A DNA stretch of 6,566 nt from an uncultured Roseiflexaceae bacterium (GTDB lineage Bacteria; Chloroflexota; Chloroflexia; Chloroflexales; Roseiflexaceae): assembly GCA_903868295.1 (NCBI GenBank), contig CAIPUQ010000188.1, positions 1 through 6,566 of the forward strand. Reading direction: 5' to 3'. Below the pieces are notes generated by a model, which saw nothing but the letters and a program-made list of their open reading frames with translations, ran no database searches and was not told the DNA's origin. Position numbers and translations under genes: made by a program. Positions 1 to 6,226 of this stretch are shown one piece after another (positions within the stretch are counted from its first letter, which is position 1; each line of letters begins with the position of its first letter).

Positions 1-967
1 CATGTACCGACCCGCGACACGTGGCATGCAGACGACGATTGCAGGGATGACGATGGCCCATCCGGTTGGATTGGCGGCAGGATTCGACAAGCATGCAGAC
101 GTCACACACGGCATGGCGTGCCTCGGTTTCAGTCATATCGAGGTCGGCACCGTCACCCCACGACCACAAGAAGGCAATCCCAAACCCCGGATGTTCCGGC
201 TTGCACCTGAACAAGGGCTCATCAACCGCATGGGCTTCAATAGTGATGGCATGGACGTTGTGGCACAACGCCTGGCCAATCGACCTACAGGGCTCCCTAT
301 CGGCATAAACATCGGCAAAAACCGCGACACGGCGCTCGACGCCGCGACTGCCGACTATGTCGCTGCCTACATGCGCCTTGCACCGCATGCCGACTACGTG
401 GCACTCAACATCTCTTCACCAAACACCCCGGGGTTGCGACAACTCCACGAAACATCTGCGCTCCAAGAACTCCTTGGTGCAATCCGAGATGCCAATGCGA
501 CACTGCACAAACCCATCTTCCTCAAGATTTCTCCCGATGAAACCCCAGCACAGCTCGAGCAAGTCATCGCTACCGCACTCGACTACGGCATAAACGGGAT
601 TATAGCGACCAATACGACCATCACACGGCCTGGACTACAGAGCACGCACGCGAACGAGGCCGGCGGCCTCAGTGGTGCGCCACTGAATGCCCTCAGCATG
701 GCCACCCTGCGCACCGTCGTCGCACTTACCGAAGGACGAGTACCCATCATCTCGGTAGGCGGCATTTCGACCGCTGCAGACGTCTATGCACGACTCAAAG
801 CAGGAGCGAGTGCCGTGCAGATCTACACCGCCATGGTCTATAGCGGCCCCGCAGTAGTTGCTCAGTTGACCTGGGGGTTAGCAGCACTGATGCGTCGCGA
901 TGGCGTCAAAGACATCACCCAAGTAATCGGCTCCGATCGTACGCCCAGTAGCACACAACGGCACTGA
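1..967 (+). CDS. pyrD: Dihydroorotate dehydrogenase (quinone), class 2, 5'-truncated by the window edge
   Basis: This enzyme oxidises dihydroorotate to orotate, the fourth step of de novo pyrimidine synthesis, and passes the electrons through FMN to membrane quinone. The visible 321 residues (counted from the ATG at base 2) carry the family signatures in order: GLAAGFDK (23-30), VGTVTPRPQ (48-56), NRMGFN (75-80), GINIGKN (101-107), NISSPNTPGLR (136-146), the FMN-binding lysine in LKIS (Lys175), ATNTT (202-206), GGLSGAPL (221-228), SVGGIS (251-256) and GASAVQIYT (268-276). Ser139 matches the catalytic base Ser175 of E. coli PyrD, which marks class 2 because class 1 enzymes use cysteine. That 36-residue offset means the N-terminal membrane-associated helices and the true start lie left of the window, so the ATG at base 2 is not the start. 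The C-terminus runs about 20 residues past the last conserved segment. It lies 30 bases before pth and is probably co-transcribed with it. Confidence 0.96.
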   Translation, partial: MYRPATRGMQTTIAGMTMAHPVGLAAGFDKHADVTHGMACLGFSHIEVGTVTPRPQEGNPKPRMFRLAPEQGLINRMGFNSDGMDVVAQRLANRPTGLPIGINIGKNRDTALDAATADYVAAYMRLAPHADYVALNISSPNTPGLRQLHETSALQELLGAIRDANATLHKPIFLKISPDETPAQLEQVIATALDYGINGIIATNTTITRPGLQSTHANEAGGLSGAPLNALSMATLRTVVALTEGRVPIISVGGISTAADVYARLKAGASAVQIYTAMVYSGPAVVAQLTWGLAALMRRDGVKDITQVIGSDRTPSSTQRH

Positions 968-997
968 GGCCCATTCATCGCAGAGAATCGGAGTGTT

Positions 998-1570
998 ATG
1001 AACACGTGGCTCATTATCGGTCTCGGCAACCCTGGCGCACAGTATGCGCGTTCGCGCCACAATGTCGGCTTCGAGGTACTCGACGTCTTTGCCCAAAAGC
1101 ACAATCTCCGCGCTGATGGGACTCGGGCCCAGGCCAAACTCGCCAGCGGCACCATTGCTGGCGCAAAGGTTGTATGCGCGTGGCCGCAGACCTACATGAA
1201 CCGCAGCGGCATCTCTGCGAGTGGTCTGGCGAGCTGGTACAAAGTCGCCCCTGCAAACATTGTCGTCGTCTATGACGATCTCGATTTGCCGTTTGGCGCA
1301 CTGCGCATCCGCGAGCGTGGTAGCGCAGGCACACACAACGGCATGCGCTCGGTGGTCCAATTGCTCGGTCAAATGGAATTTCCACGTGTCCGTGTCGGCA
1401 TTGGCGAGGTACCCGCGGGCTGGGAGGCGTTCGGCTATGTGCTGGGCAAATTCGAAGACGAAGAAGCCGAAGAACTGCCGGACCTGCTCAATCGGGCAGC
1501 CGACTGCCTGACCACCATCATCACCAAGGGCATACCCGCTGCGATGAACACCTACAACAAAACCAAATAA
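998..1570 (+). CDS. pth: Peptidyl-tRNA hydrolase
   Basis: This cytoplasmic enzyme cuts the ester bond of peptidyl-tRNAs that fall off stalled ribosomes and so recycles tRNA; it is normally essential in bacteria. The protein has 190 residues, the usual length for bacterial Pth. The N-terminal signature IIGLGNPG (6-13) is followed by RHNVGFE (20-26). The catalytic set known from E. coli is present at almost the same positions: Asn11, His21, Asn68 (in TYMNRSG), Asp93 (in YDDLDLP) and Asn114 (in GTHNGMRS). The start is the ATG just before the conserved N-terminal strand, with GGAG at 990-993 four bases upstream, which is rather close. It follows pyrD after 30 bases with no obvious promoter between them. 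A strong hairpin begins 15 bases after the TAA stop. Nothing is missing or unusual. Confidence 0.98.
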   Translation: MNTWLIIGLGNPGAQYARSRHNVGFEVLDVFAQKHNLRADGTRAQAKLASGTIAGAKVVCAWPQTYMNRSGISASGLASWYKVAPANIVVVYDDLDLPFGALRIRERGSAGTHNGMRSVVQLLGQMEFPRVRVGIGEVPAGWEAFGYVLGKFEDEEAEELPDLLNRAADCLTTIITKGIPAAMNTYNKTK

Positions 1571-1585
1571 TCTCCGCCAATACAA

Positions 1586-1619
1586 CCCCCCCCGAGTGGA
1601 TGACCACTCGGGGGGGTTT
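1586..1619. terminator. Bidirectional intrinsic terminator between convergent genes
   Basis: A perfect 13-bp stem is formed by 1587-1599 (seven C then GAGTGG) pairing with 1604-1616 (CCACTC then seven G), closed by the four-base loop ATGA. On the plus strand it begins 15 bases after the pth stop and is followed by TTTGTT, a short T-rich tail. On the minus strand it begins 12 bases after the stop of the sugar kinase gene and is followed by TTGTATT, an equally weak tail. The position between two converging operons and the very stable stem support termination in both directions. The weak T tracts leave some doubt about efficiency. Confidence 0.85.
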
Positions 1620-1628
1620 GTTCGCCAT

Positions 1629-2642
1629 CTAGATTTCGTCTTCGCTCTCGTAGCTCCAGGCGTGGACGCCCTGCGTGGTGAACGAAAAATTGCGTACCGC
1701 CATGCCTGCCTCGGTCAACACGCGCTCCATCTCGAGCCGCTTTTCGAACGGGCATGCAATCACCATGAAGCCACCGCCACCCGCGCCGGTGATTTTGCCG
1801 CCCCAGGCGCCATTGCGGCGTGCTTTGGCATACACCTCGTCCACAATGGGCGGGGCAATCAACGGCGAAAAAGCTTTCTTGACCTCCCACGCATCATGGA
1901 GCAAGCGCCCAAAGTCGGCGATTTTTTTGTTGCGGAGCAACTTGACCGACTCTTCGACAAATGCTTTTGTTTCGTCGTGATAACGGAGTGTGTTGCCATG
2001 CTTGAGGCGGTCAACCTGGTCATTGACCAACTGATGCGTCAACATTTTGCGACTGCCGATGTACCCGATGAGCAAGCAGCTTTCGAGTTCGAGCAGCGCA
2101 TCGGGGTCGCTCAGCACCGGTTCGACAATCACGCCGTTCTTCGAAAAGTGATAGACCGACATACCACCAAATGCAGCCGCATACTGATCTTGACGGCCAC
2201 CGGGGATGCCCAAATCTTTGCGTTCGATGCGAAAAGCTGTTTCTGCCAGCTCATGCGGCGTCATGCGGAAGTTGTATGCCTCACCCATCAATTTGAGCAT
2301 ACTCACTACCAGTGCCGACGACGAACCCAAGCCGCTGCCTGGCGGCACGTCCGAGAACATCGTCACCTCGACCCCTTTTGCCTCGGGGACTGCATCGAGG
2401 ACAGCCTGTGGCAAACTCAGCGTGCCATCCCAGTGGCCGGTAGTGTTGCGACTCACTTCCTCAAGATCGAGGGATCGAATCGTCAGTGCACCATCATTGC
2501 TCGGGCGCAACATGCACCGTACGTATTTGTCAATGGTGCAGTTGAGTACTTTTCCACCGTGTTCTTCGGCATATGGACTGACATCGGTCCCGCCACCAAA
2601 AAACCCTATCCGCATCGGTGCTTTTGCTTTATAGATACGCAT
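1629..2642 (-). CDS. hddA: GHMP-family sugar kinase, similar to D-glycero-alpha-D-manno-heptose 7-phosphate kinase
   Basis: The 337-residue protein has the three GHMP kinase motifs: an N-terminal substrate strand RIGFFGGGTDVSPY (11-24), the phosphate-binding loop PPGSGLGSSSA (100-110) and the C-terminal glycine-rich motif KITGAGGGGF (283-292). GRQDQYAAAFGG (149-160) holds the likely catalytic aspartate, Asp152. Overall pattern and length resemble HddA, which phosphorylates D-glycero-D-manno-heptose 7-phosphate to the 1,7-bisphosphate for GDP-heptose and S-layer or surface glycans. Related GHMP kinases act on fucose or other sugars, so the substrate is inferred. No other heptose gene (gmhA, gmhB, hddC) is in the window. 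I chose the ATG at 2642, which directly precedes the conserved strand. In-frame TTG (2672) and GTG (2669) codons would add ten and nine poorly conserved residues and lie upstream of the predicted transcription start. The Shine-Dalgarno is weak (GGGA about ten bases upstream). It is the last gene of the minus-strand cluster. Confidence 0.82.
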   Translation of the reverse strand: MRIYKAKAPMRIGFFGGGTDVSPYAEEHGGKVLNCTIDKYVRCMLRPSNDGALTIRSLDLEEVSRNTTGHWDGTLSLPQAVLDAVPEAKGVEVTMFSDVPPGSGLGSSSALVVSMLKLMGEAYNFRMTPHELAETAFRIERKDLGIPGGRQDQYAAAFGGMSVYHFSKNGVIVEPVLSDPDALLELESCLLIGYIGSRKMLTHQLVNDQVDRLKHGNTLRYHDETKAFVEESVKLLRNKKIADFGRLLHDAWEVKKAFSPLIAPPIVDEVYAKARRNGAWGGKITGAGGGGFMVIACPFEKRLEMERVLTEAGMAVRNFSFTTQGVHAWSYESEDEI

Positions 2643-2672
2643 TTCTCGTGTCCCATCGTTCAGATTCACCAA

Positions 2673-2681
2673 AGTATAGCA
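2673..2681 (-). promoter_or_regulatory. Possible extended -10 promoter for the sugar kinase gene
   Basis: The minus strand reads TGCTATACT here, matching the extended -10 pattern TGn-TATAAT with one mismatch. It sits in the 45-base gap after the peptidase stop codon (2688-2690) and would start transcription near 2666, about 24 bases before the chosen ATG. No convincing -35 box is visible at 17 bases spacing, which an extended -10 promoter can tolerate. A chance match cannot be excluded. Confidence 0.35.
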
Positions 2682-2687
2682 CGCGTG

Positions 2688-3929
2688 TTACTGACGAGTG
2701 CCTTTGAGGTGGATGACGAGTTCCTTCGGAAAATCAGTCAAGCTCTCGAATCTGCCATCGGGCGTACACCAATACGTGTCTTCGACGCGTACGCCATACC
2801 CTTTGCTCGGGTAATACAGACCAGGCTCAACGCTGAATACGGCCCCCGGCACCAACACGTCCCCGCGATCTGCAAGCGAAGGGAATCCAAAGTCTTCGTG
2901 CACTTCGAGCCCCAGCCCGTGCCCCAATGAGTGTATGTAGCCTTCTTCGATGGGGTAGGTTTTGCCAATGGTGGCGTGACCCCGCGCCTCGAAGTAGTCG
3001 CAGACCATCGTTTGGTAGGGTTTGGTCGGTGCGCCGAGTTCGAATTCTTGGATGACCTCGTTGAACGCGCCCATCACATCGTCGTACACTTGCTGGAGCT
3101 CAGGGGTGGCATAATCGATGGCAAATGTACGGGTCATATCGTGGTAGTAGCCCGATGCGTCTTTGGGGAAAATGTCGAACACAATTGCTTGGCCGCGTTG
3201 GAGCTCCATGGTGTCTTGGCCACGTGCATGCGGCAGGCCTGCGTCACTTCCCTGTGCAAAAATCGTCCCCTCACCGACCATCCCCCGCGCCGCCAACTCG
3301 CGGTCGATGACTGCACGCACATCGCCGATGGTCATGCGCGCACCAGTTTGGCTGTCGACGACAAACGTCCCATCGGCACGACCACTACAAATATAGTCAA
3401 CAGCCGCCTGAACTACCGCGCAGGTCTTTTGGCCGACTGCGCGCATGACTGCGATTTCGTGCTCGTCTTTGGTCAAGCGTGCCGCACTGATGAGGTCTTT
3501 GTCGGACTCGGCCACAAACGTCAGCCCAGGCATTGCTGCTTCGATGCCGCGTTGCAGTGCGAGGAACGGGCCTGCCTGTACGGTCCCATAGACACCGACG
3601 CGCCCGGTTACTCCCAAATCGGTGAGCATCTGCCGTCGCAACTCGACCCGTGCAGCCAGTCGGTCGGGGATGCGTTGCATGATGTCACGCATGTTCCATC
3701 GGCTCGACGACACACACACAAGGCCTGTCTCGGCAGCCTGCAACACTTCCCAATCACTGTGTACCAGCATCGCTGGTTGATTTCGCAGTTTGATGACAAT
3801 CCCGGTCAAATGCGCCCCACGCACAAAATAGTTGAAGGCAGGGTTCGCAGCACCGAGCCCGTCTGGGCCCTCGACAATAATCGCGTCGAGTTGGCGCTCG
3901 CTCATGAGTCGATCGAGATCACGCTGCAT
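2688..3929 (-). CDS. M24-family metallopeptidase, Xaa-Pro aminopeptidase type
   Basis: This is a predicted cytoplasmic dinuclear-metal peptidase that releases an N-terminal residue preceding proline, or splits Xaa-Pro dipeptides. The 413-residue protein has a creatinase-like N-terminal domain (about 1-140) and a pita-bread catalytic domain (about 155-405). All five metal ligands are visible: Asp252 (FDIFPKD), Asp264 (YYHDMTRTF), His337 (SLGHGLG), Glu368 (SVEPGLY) and Glu383 (VRVEDT). His234, His344 and Arg381 match the E. coli PepP residues His243, His361 and Arg404, which favours proline specificity over methionine aminopeptidase. The two aspartates are 12 residues apart, one more than in PepP. 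The start is fixed by a full AGGAGG six bases upstream; a longer reading to 4040 adds an unrelated Cys/Arg-rich stretch overlapping nfo. No signal peptide is seen. It overlaps the end of nfo by 11 bases, so translation is probably coupled. Whether it is an aminopeptidase or a prolidase cannot be told from sequence alone. Confidence 0.92.
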   Translation of the reverse strand: MQRDLDRLMSERQLDAIIVEGPDGLGAANPAFNYFVRGAHLTGIVIKLRNQPAMLVHSDWEVLQAAETGLVCVSSSRWNMRDIMQRIPDRLAARVELRRQMLTDLGVTGRVGVYGTVQAGPFLALQRGIEAAMPGLTFVAESDKDLISAARLTKDEHEIAVMRAVGQKTCAVVQAAVDYICSGRADGTFVVDSQTGARMTIGDVRAVIDRELAARGMVGEGTIFAQGSDAGLPHARGQDTMELQRGQAIVFDIFPKDASGYYHDMTRTFAIDYATPELQQVYDDVMGAFNEVIQEFELGAPTKPYQTMVCDYFEARGHATIGKTYPIEEGYIHSLGHGLGLEVHEDFGFPSLADRGDVLVPGAVFSVEPGLYYPSKGYGVRVEDTYWCTPDGRFESLTDFPKELVIHLKGTRQ

Positions 3930-4782
3930 GCTGGGCCTCCTCTGCCAAGGTCCGCAACACCGCAATATTGCGAATGTCGTCGTCAGGATCAATATCTTTG
4001 GGGGTCTCGAGGATGAACGGTACCGTGCGGATGTATGCATGACGCATCAGATTGCGAAAACCGTCTTTGCCGACGAATCCCTCACCGATGTGGGTATGCC
4101 GATCTGCCTTCGACCCCAAATCCTTTTGGGCATCATTGGCATGGATAATTTTGAGGCGTTGCAAGCCAATACTCGCATCAAAATCAGCCAACATTGCCAT
4201 GCACGCCTCAGGCGTGCGGAACTCATACCCCGCCACCAGAATATGGCAGGTGTCGAGACAAACGCCGATGCGTTCTGGGTATTTGCAGGCTGCAATAATC
4301 TGGGCAATCTCTTGGAAGGTCCTGCCCAACACCGTACCCTGACCGGCAGTCGTCTCGAGCAATACCATCACATCAGGGTTCGTATCAGCCGCAAGAATCG
4401 CATCGAGCGCTGCAGCCACCCGCGTCAAACCTGCCTCTACCCCCGACCCCACATGTGCGCCAGGGTGCGTCACCAAATAGGGGATCCCCAGTTGGCCGCA
4501 CCGGTGAATCTCGTCAGCAAATGCTGCCCGCGACTTGGCCTGCAGTTCGTCATCGGGCGATGCCAAATTGATGAGGTACGAATCGTGGACGACGAGTGGG
4601 TTAATACCGCTCGCTGCATGGGCAGCCCGAAACTTGCTGATTTCGTCTTCACCCAGCGGTTTCGACTTCCACTGTTGCTGGTTTTTAGAAAAAATCTGCA
4701 TCGCGTCGCAGCCAGCGGCTGTAGCGTTGGCAAAGGCCTTGTACAGCCCGCCAGAGGTGGAAACGTGTGATCCAAACTTCAT
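3919..4782 (-). CDS. nfo: Endonuclease IV (AP endonuclease)
   Basis: This DNA-repair enzyme cuts the backbone 5' of abasic sites and clears blocked 3' ends during base-excision repair, using three zinc ions. The protein has 287 residues, against 285 in E. coli Nfo, and is one TIM-barrel domain. It opens with the typical GSHVSTSGG (4-12). All nine metal ligands of E. coli Nfo have counterparts: His66, His106 (THPGAH), Glu143 (LLETTAGQG), Asp177 and His180 (CLDTCH), His214 (IHANDAQ), Asp227 and His229 (DRHTHIGEG) and Glu259 (ILETP). The ATG at 4782 was chosen because GAGGAG lies six bases upstream and the family begins with this residue. An upstream in-frame GTG at 4812 would overlap the preceding gene and add ten unconserved residues. 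It begins 29 bases after the pseudouridine synthase stop, and its last 11 bases overlap the peptidase gene. Confidence 0.97.
   Translation of the reverse strand: MKFGSHVSTSGGLYKAFANATAAGCDAMQIFSKNQQQWKSKPLGEDEISKFRAAHAASGINPLVVHDSYLINLASPDDELQAKSRAAFADEIHRCGQLGIPYLVTHPGAHVGSGVEAGLTRVAAALDAILAADTNPDVMVLLETTAGQGTVLGRTFQEIAQIIAACKYPERIGVCLDTCHILVAGYEFRTPEACMAMLADFDASIGLQRLKIIHANDAQKDLGSKADRHTHIGEGFVGKDGFRNLMRHAYIRTVPFILETPKDIDPDDDIRNIAVLRTLAEEAQHAA
3936..3941 (-). promoter_or_regulatory. Ribosome binding site of the M24 peptidase, inside the nfo coding region
   Basis: The minus strand reads AGGAGG, a full anti-16S match, six bases before the ATG at 3929. It lies within the codons for the Glu-Glu-Ala of the Nfo C-terminus. 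It decides the start of the downstream peptidase and suggests coupled translation. Confidence 0.85.
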
Positions 4783-4788
4783 TATGGA

Positions 4789-4794
4789 CTCCTC
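4789..4794 (-). promoter_or_regulatory. Ribosome binding site of nfo
   Basis: The minus strand reads GAGGAG six bases before the ATG at 4782. It lies in the 29-base gap after the pseudouridine synthase gene and supports this start over the GTG at 4812. Confidence 0.75.
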
Positions 4795-4811
4795 TGCCGT
4801 CTGCAGACGCA

Positions 4812-5741
4812 CTAGCGCTGCATGCGATGGTGGTAATCGAGCACCCGCTGCAAATCTGCTGGCAACGGACTCGTGAAGCGCATCAGTTCACCGGTGCGCG
4901 GATGATTGAACCCAAGCGCGTGTGCATGCAAAAACTGGCGCTCAAGCTTGATACCGCTCATCTGTGCGCCATAGATCTGATCACCGATGATGGGATGATA
5001 GATGTGTTGGCAGTGCACCCGAATTTGATGCGTCCGGCCGGTTTCGAGCATCACTTTGAGTAACGAGAGTTGGCCGATCTTTTCGATGACTTCCCAATGG
5101 GTAATCGCCGAACGCCCGCCTGCAATCACTGCCATCCGCAACCGATCTCGCGGATGCCGTGCAATCGGCGCATCAATCGTACCACTCACTGCTGACATCC
5201 CGCCCGACACCAACGCAATGTACTCTTTGTGCATCGTATGAGCCTGTTGCTGCTCTTGCAACCCATGCAGCGCTGCATCGTTGCGGGCAACGACAAGCAA
5301 TCCACTCGTGTCGCGGTCAATGCGATGGACAATCCCGGGGCGCACCCCACCGCCTACCACCATATCGGGGAACACATACAGCAACGCATTGACCAATGTC
5401 CCACGCGCATGCCCTGGGGCCGGGTGAACCACCATCCCCGCGGGTTTGTCGATGACCACAATGTCTGCATCGGCATAGACGATGGTCAGGGGGATGTTTT
5501 CGGGCACGAGCGACGTATCTTCGGGCTCGGGGATCCGCACACTGATGCGATCACCCAGTTTGAGCGGCTCGGCTGCTCGGGTCGTACTCTCATTGCGCGT
5601 AATGGCACCTTGTTCGATGAGTCGCTGAACAGTGCTCCGGGTGAGATCGTCAATAGAAGCAGCGATGTACTTATCGAGACGGATACCAACGGATTCTCGA
5701 TCAACTACCAATAGAATCTGGTCGTCCTCAGGATTGGTCAC
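4812..5741 (-). CDS. rluD: Large-subunit rRNA pseudouridine synthase, RluA/RluD family
   Basis: This enzyme isomerises uridine to pseudouridine in RNA. RluD modifies helix 69 of 23S rRNA in E. coli; the exact target here is inferred. The 309-residue protein has an N-terminal S4 RNA-binding domain (about 17-75, with RLDKYIA and STVQRLIEQGAI) and an RluA-type catalytic domain. The signature HRIDRDTSGLLVVA (139-152) contains the catalytic Asp142. Other family blocks are IDKPAGMVVHP (97-107), KEYIALV (172-178) and LETGRTHQIRVH (232-243) near the active site. The start is GTG at 5741, overlapping the end of lspA by 14 bases, with only a weak GAG seven bases upstream, so translation is probably coupled to lspA. 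No better start fits, since the S4 domain begins soon after. The lspA-rluD order is common in bacteria. RluB- or RluC-like specificity cannot be ruled out. Confidence 0.94.
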   Translation of the reverse strand: MTNPEDDQILLVVDRESVGIRLDKYIAASIDDLTRSTVQRLIEQGAITRNESTTRAAEPLKLGDRISVRIPEPEDTSLVPENIPLTIVYADADIVVIDKPAGMVVHPAPGHARGTLVNALLYVFPDMVVGGGVRPGIVHRIDRDTSGLLVVARNDAALHGLQEQQQAHTMHKEYIALVSGGMSAVSGTIDAPIARHPRDRLRMAVIAGGRSAITHWEVIEKIGQLSLLKVMLETGRTHQIRVHCQHIYHPIIGDQIYGAQMSGIKLERQFLHAHALGFNHPRTGELMRFTSPLPADLQRVLDYHHRMQR

Positions 5742-6216
5742 GGGTCAACTCGACTTCATTACGTAACGACGCGATCGCAAGGGCAATCACACTCACGGTG
5801 ATTGCACTGTCGGCGACGTTAAAAATCCCGGGGAACCATGTCACATGCACAAAATCCGTCACAAATCCCTGCCGCAGTCGGTCAATGATATTGCCGATTG
5901 CGCCACCGACAATCCCGCCTATGGCGAGCTTGGTCAACAGCGTATGCTGCATTTGGAAGCGATACATATACAATGCAGCACCACTGATGCAGATATTCAT
6001 AATGGTAAAAAAGTGTGGGATACCTTGAAACAACCCAAATGCCACACCAGTGTTTTTGACATACGTGAGGCGCAACCACGGCTCGATGACGGGTATGCTC
6101 GTTCCTTCGATGGGACCCAGGTTCGCATCAATCCATGCCTTGGTCACCCGATCAAGCACGATCAGCACGAACATGACGATTGCAGGGATGGTCCATATAC
6201 GACGGATGTCCGACAT
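5728..6216 (-). CDS. lspA: Lipoprotein signal peptidase (signal peptidase II)
   Basis: This integral membrane aspartyl protease removes the signal peptide from prolipoproteins after lipid is attached to the lipobox cysteine. The 162-residue protein is the normal length and shows four hydrophobic segments at about 9-27, 67-86, 93-111 and 134-151. Family motifs are LDRVTKAWID (21-30), VKNTGVAFG (53-61), GGAIGNIIDRL (104-114) and FNVADSAI (132-139). The catalytic aspartates are Asp121 (in VTDFVHV) and Asp136 (in NVADS). The ATG has AGGAGG four bases upstream. It starts 8 bases after the stop of the unknown ORF and overlaps the pseudouridine synthase gene by 14 bases, so it is in the middle of an operon. 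Its presence shows that the organism makes lipoproteins but does not separate one-membrane from two-membrane cells. Confidence 0.97.
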   Translation of the reverse strand: MSDIRRIWTIPAIVMFVLIVLDRVTKAWIDANLGPIEGTSIPVIEPWLRLTYVKNTGVAFGLFQGIPHFFTIMNICISGAALYMYRFQMQHTLLTKLAIGGIVGGAIGNIIDRLRQGFVTDFVHVTWFPGIFNVADSAITVSVIALAIASLRNEVELTRDQS

Positions 6217-6220
6217 AAAG

Positions 6221-6226
6221 CCTCCT
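6221..6226 (-). promoter_or_regulatory. Ribosome binding site of lspA
   Basis: The minus strand reads AGGAGG four bases before the lspA ATG at 6216. It overlaps the TAG stop (6225-6227) of the upstream ORF, so ribosomes ending there would finish on the lspA initiation site. Confidence 0.8.

Noticed and set aside
2..4. ATG at base 2 as the real start of pyrD
   Set aside because: Alignment of catalytic Ser139 with E. coli Ser175 shows about 36 residues missing, including the N-terminal membrane-associated part of class 2 enzymes. The gene must begin outside the window.
878..1585. 235-codon minus-strand frame opposite pth and the end of pyrD
   Set aside because: It crosses two well-supported genes on the other strand and shows no family motifs. 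It also begins inside the gap next to the terminator with no ribosome binding site.
1596..4016. Two long plus-strand open frames (1596-2930 and 2931-4016) opposite the sugar kinase and the peptidase
   Set aside because: They lie antisense to genes with complete catalytic motifs. Their translations are rich in His, Cys and Arg and match no family I know. Such frames arise from codon bias on the coding strand.
3930..4040. 37-residue N-terminal extension of the M24 peptidase
   Set aside because: It would overlap nfo by 122 bases, and its residues look like out-of-frame nfo. The AGGAGG before 3929 gives a far better start.
3832..4770. 312-codon plus-strand open frame opposite nfo
   Set aside because: It is antisense to nfo, which retains all nine metal ligands. 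There is no recognisable domain in the translation.
5229..5714. 161-codon plus-strand frame opposite the pseudouridine synthase
   Set aside because: It is a His/Arg/Gly-rich shadow of a gene with clear S4 and catalytic motifs.
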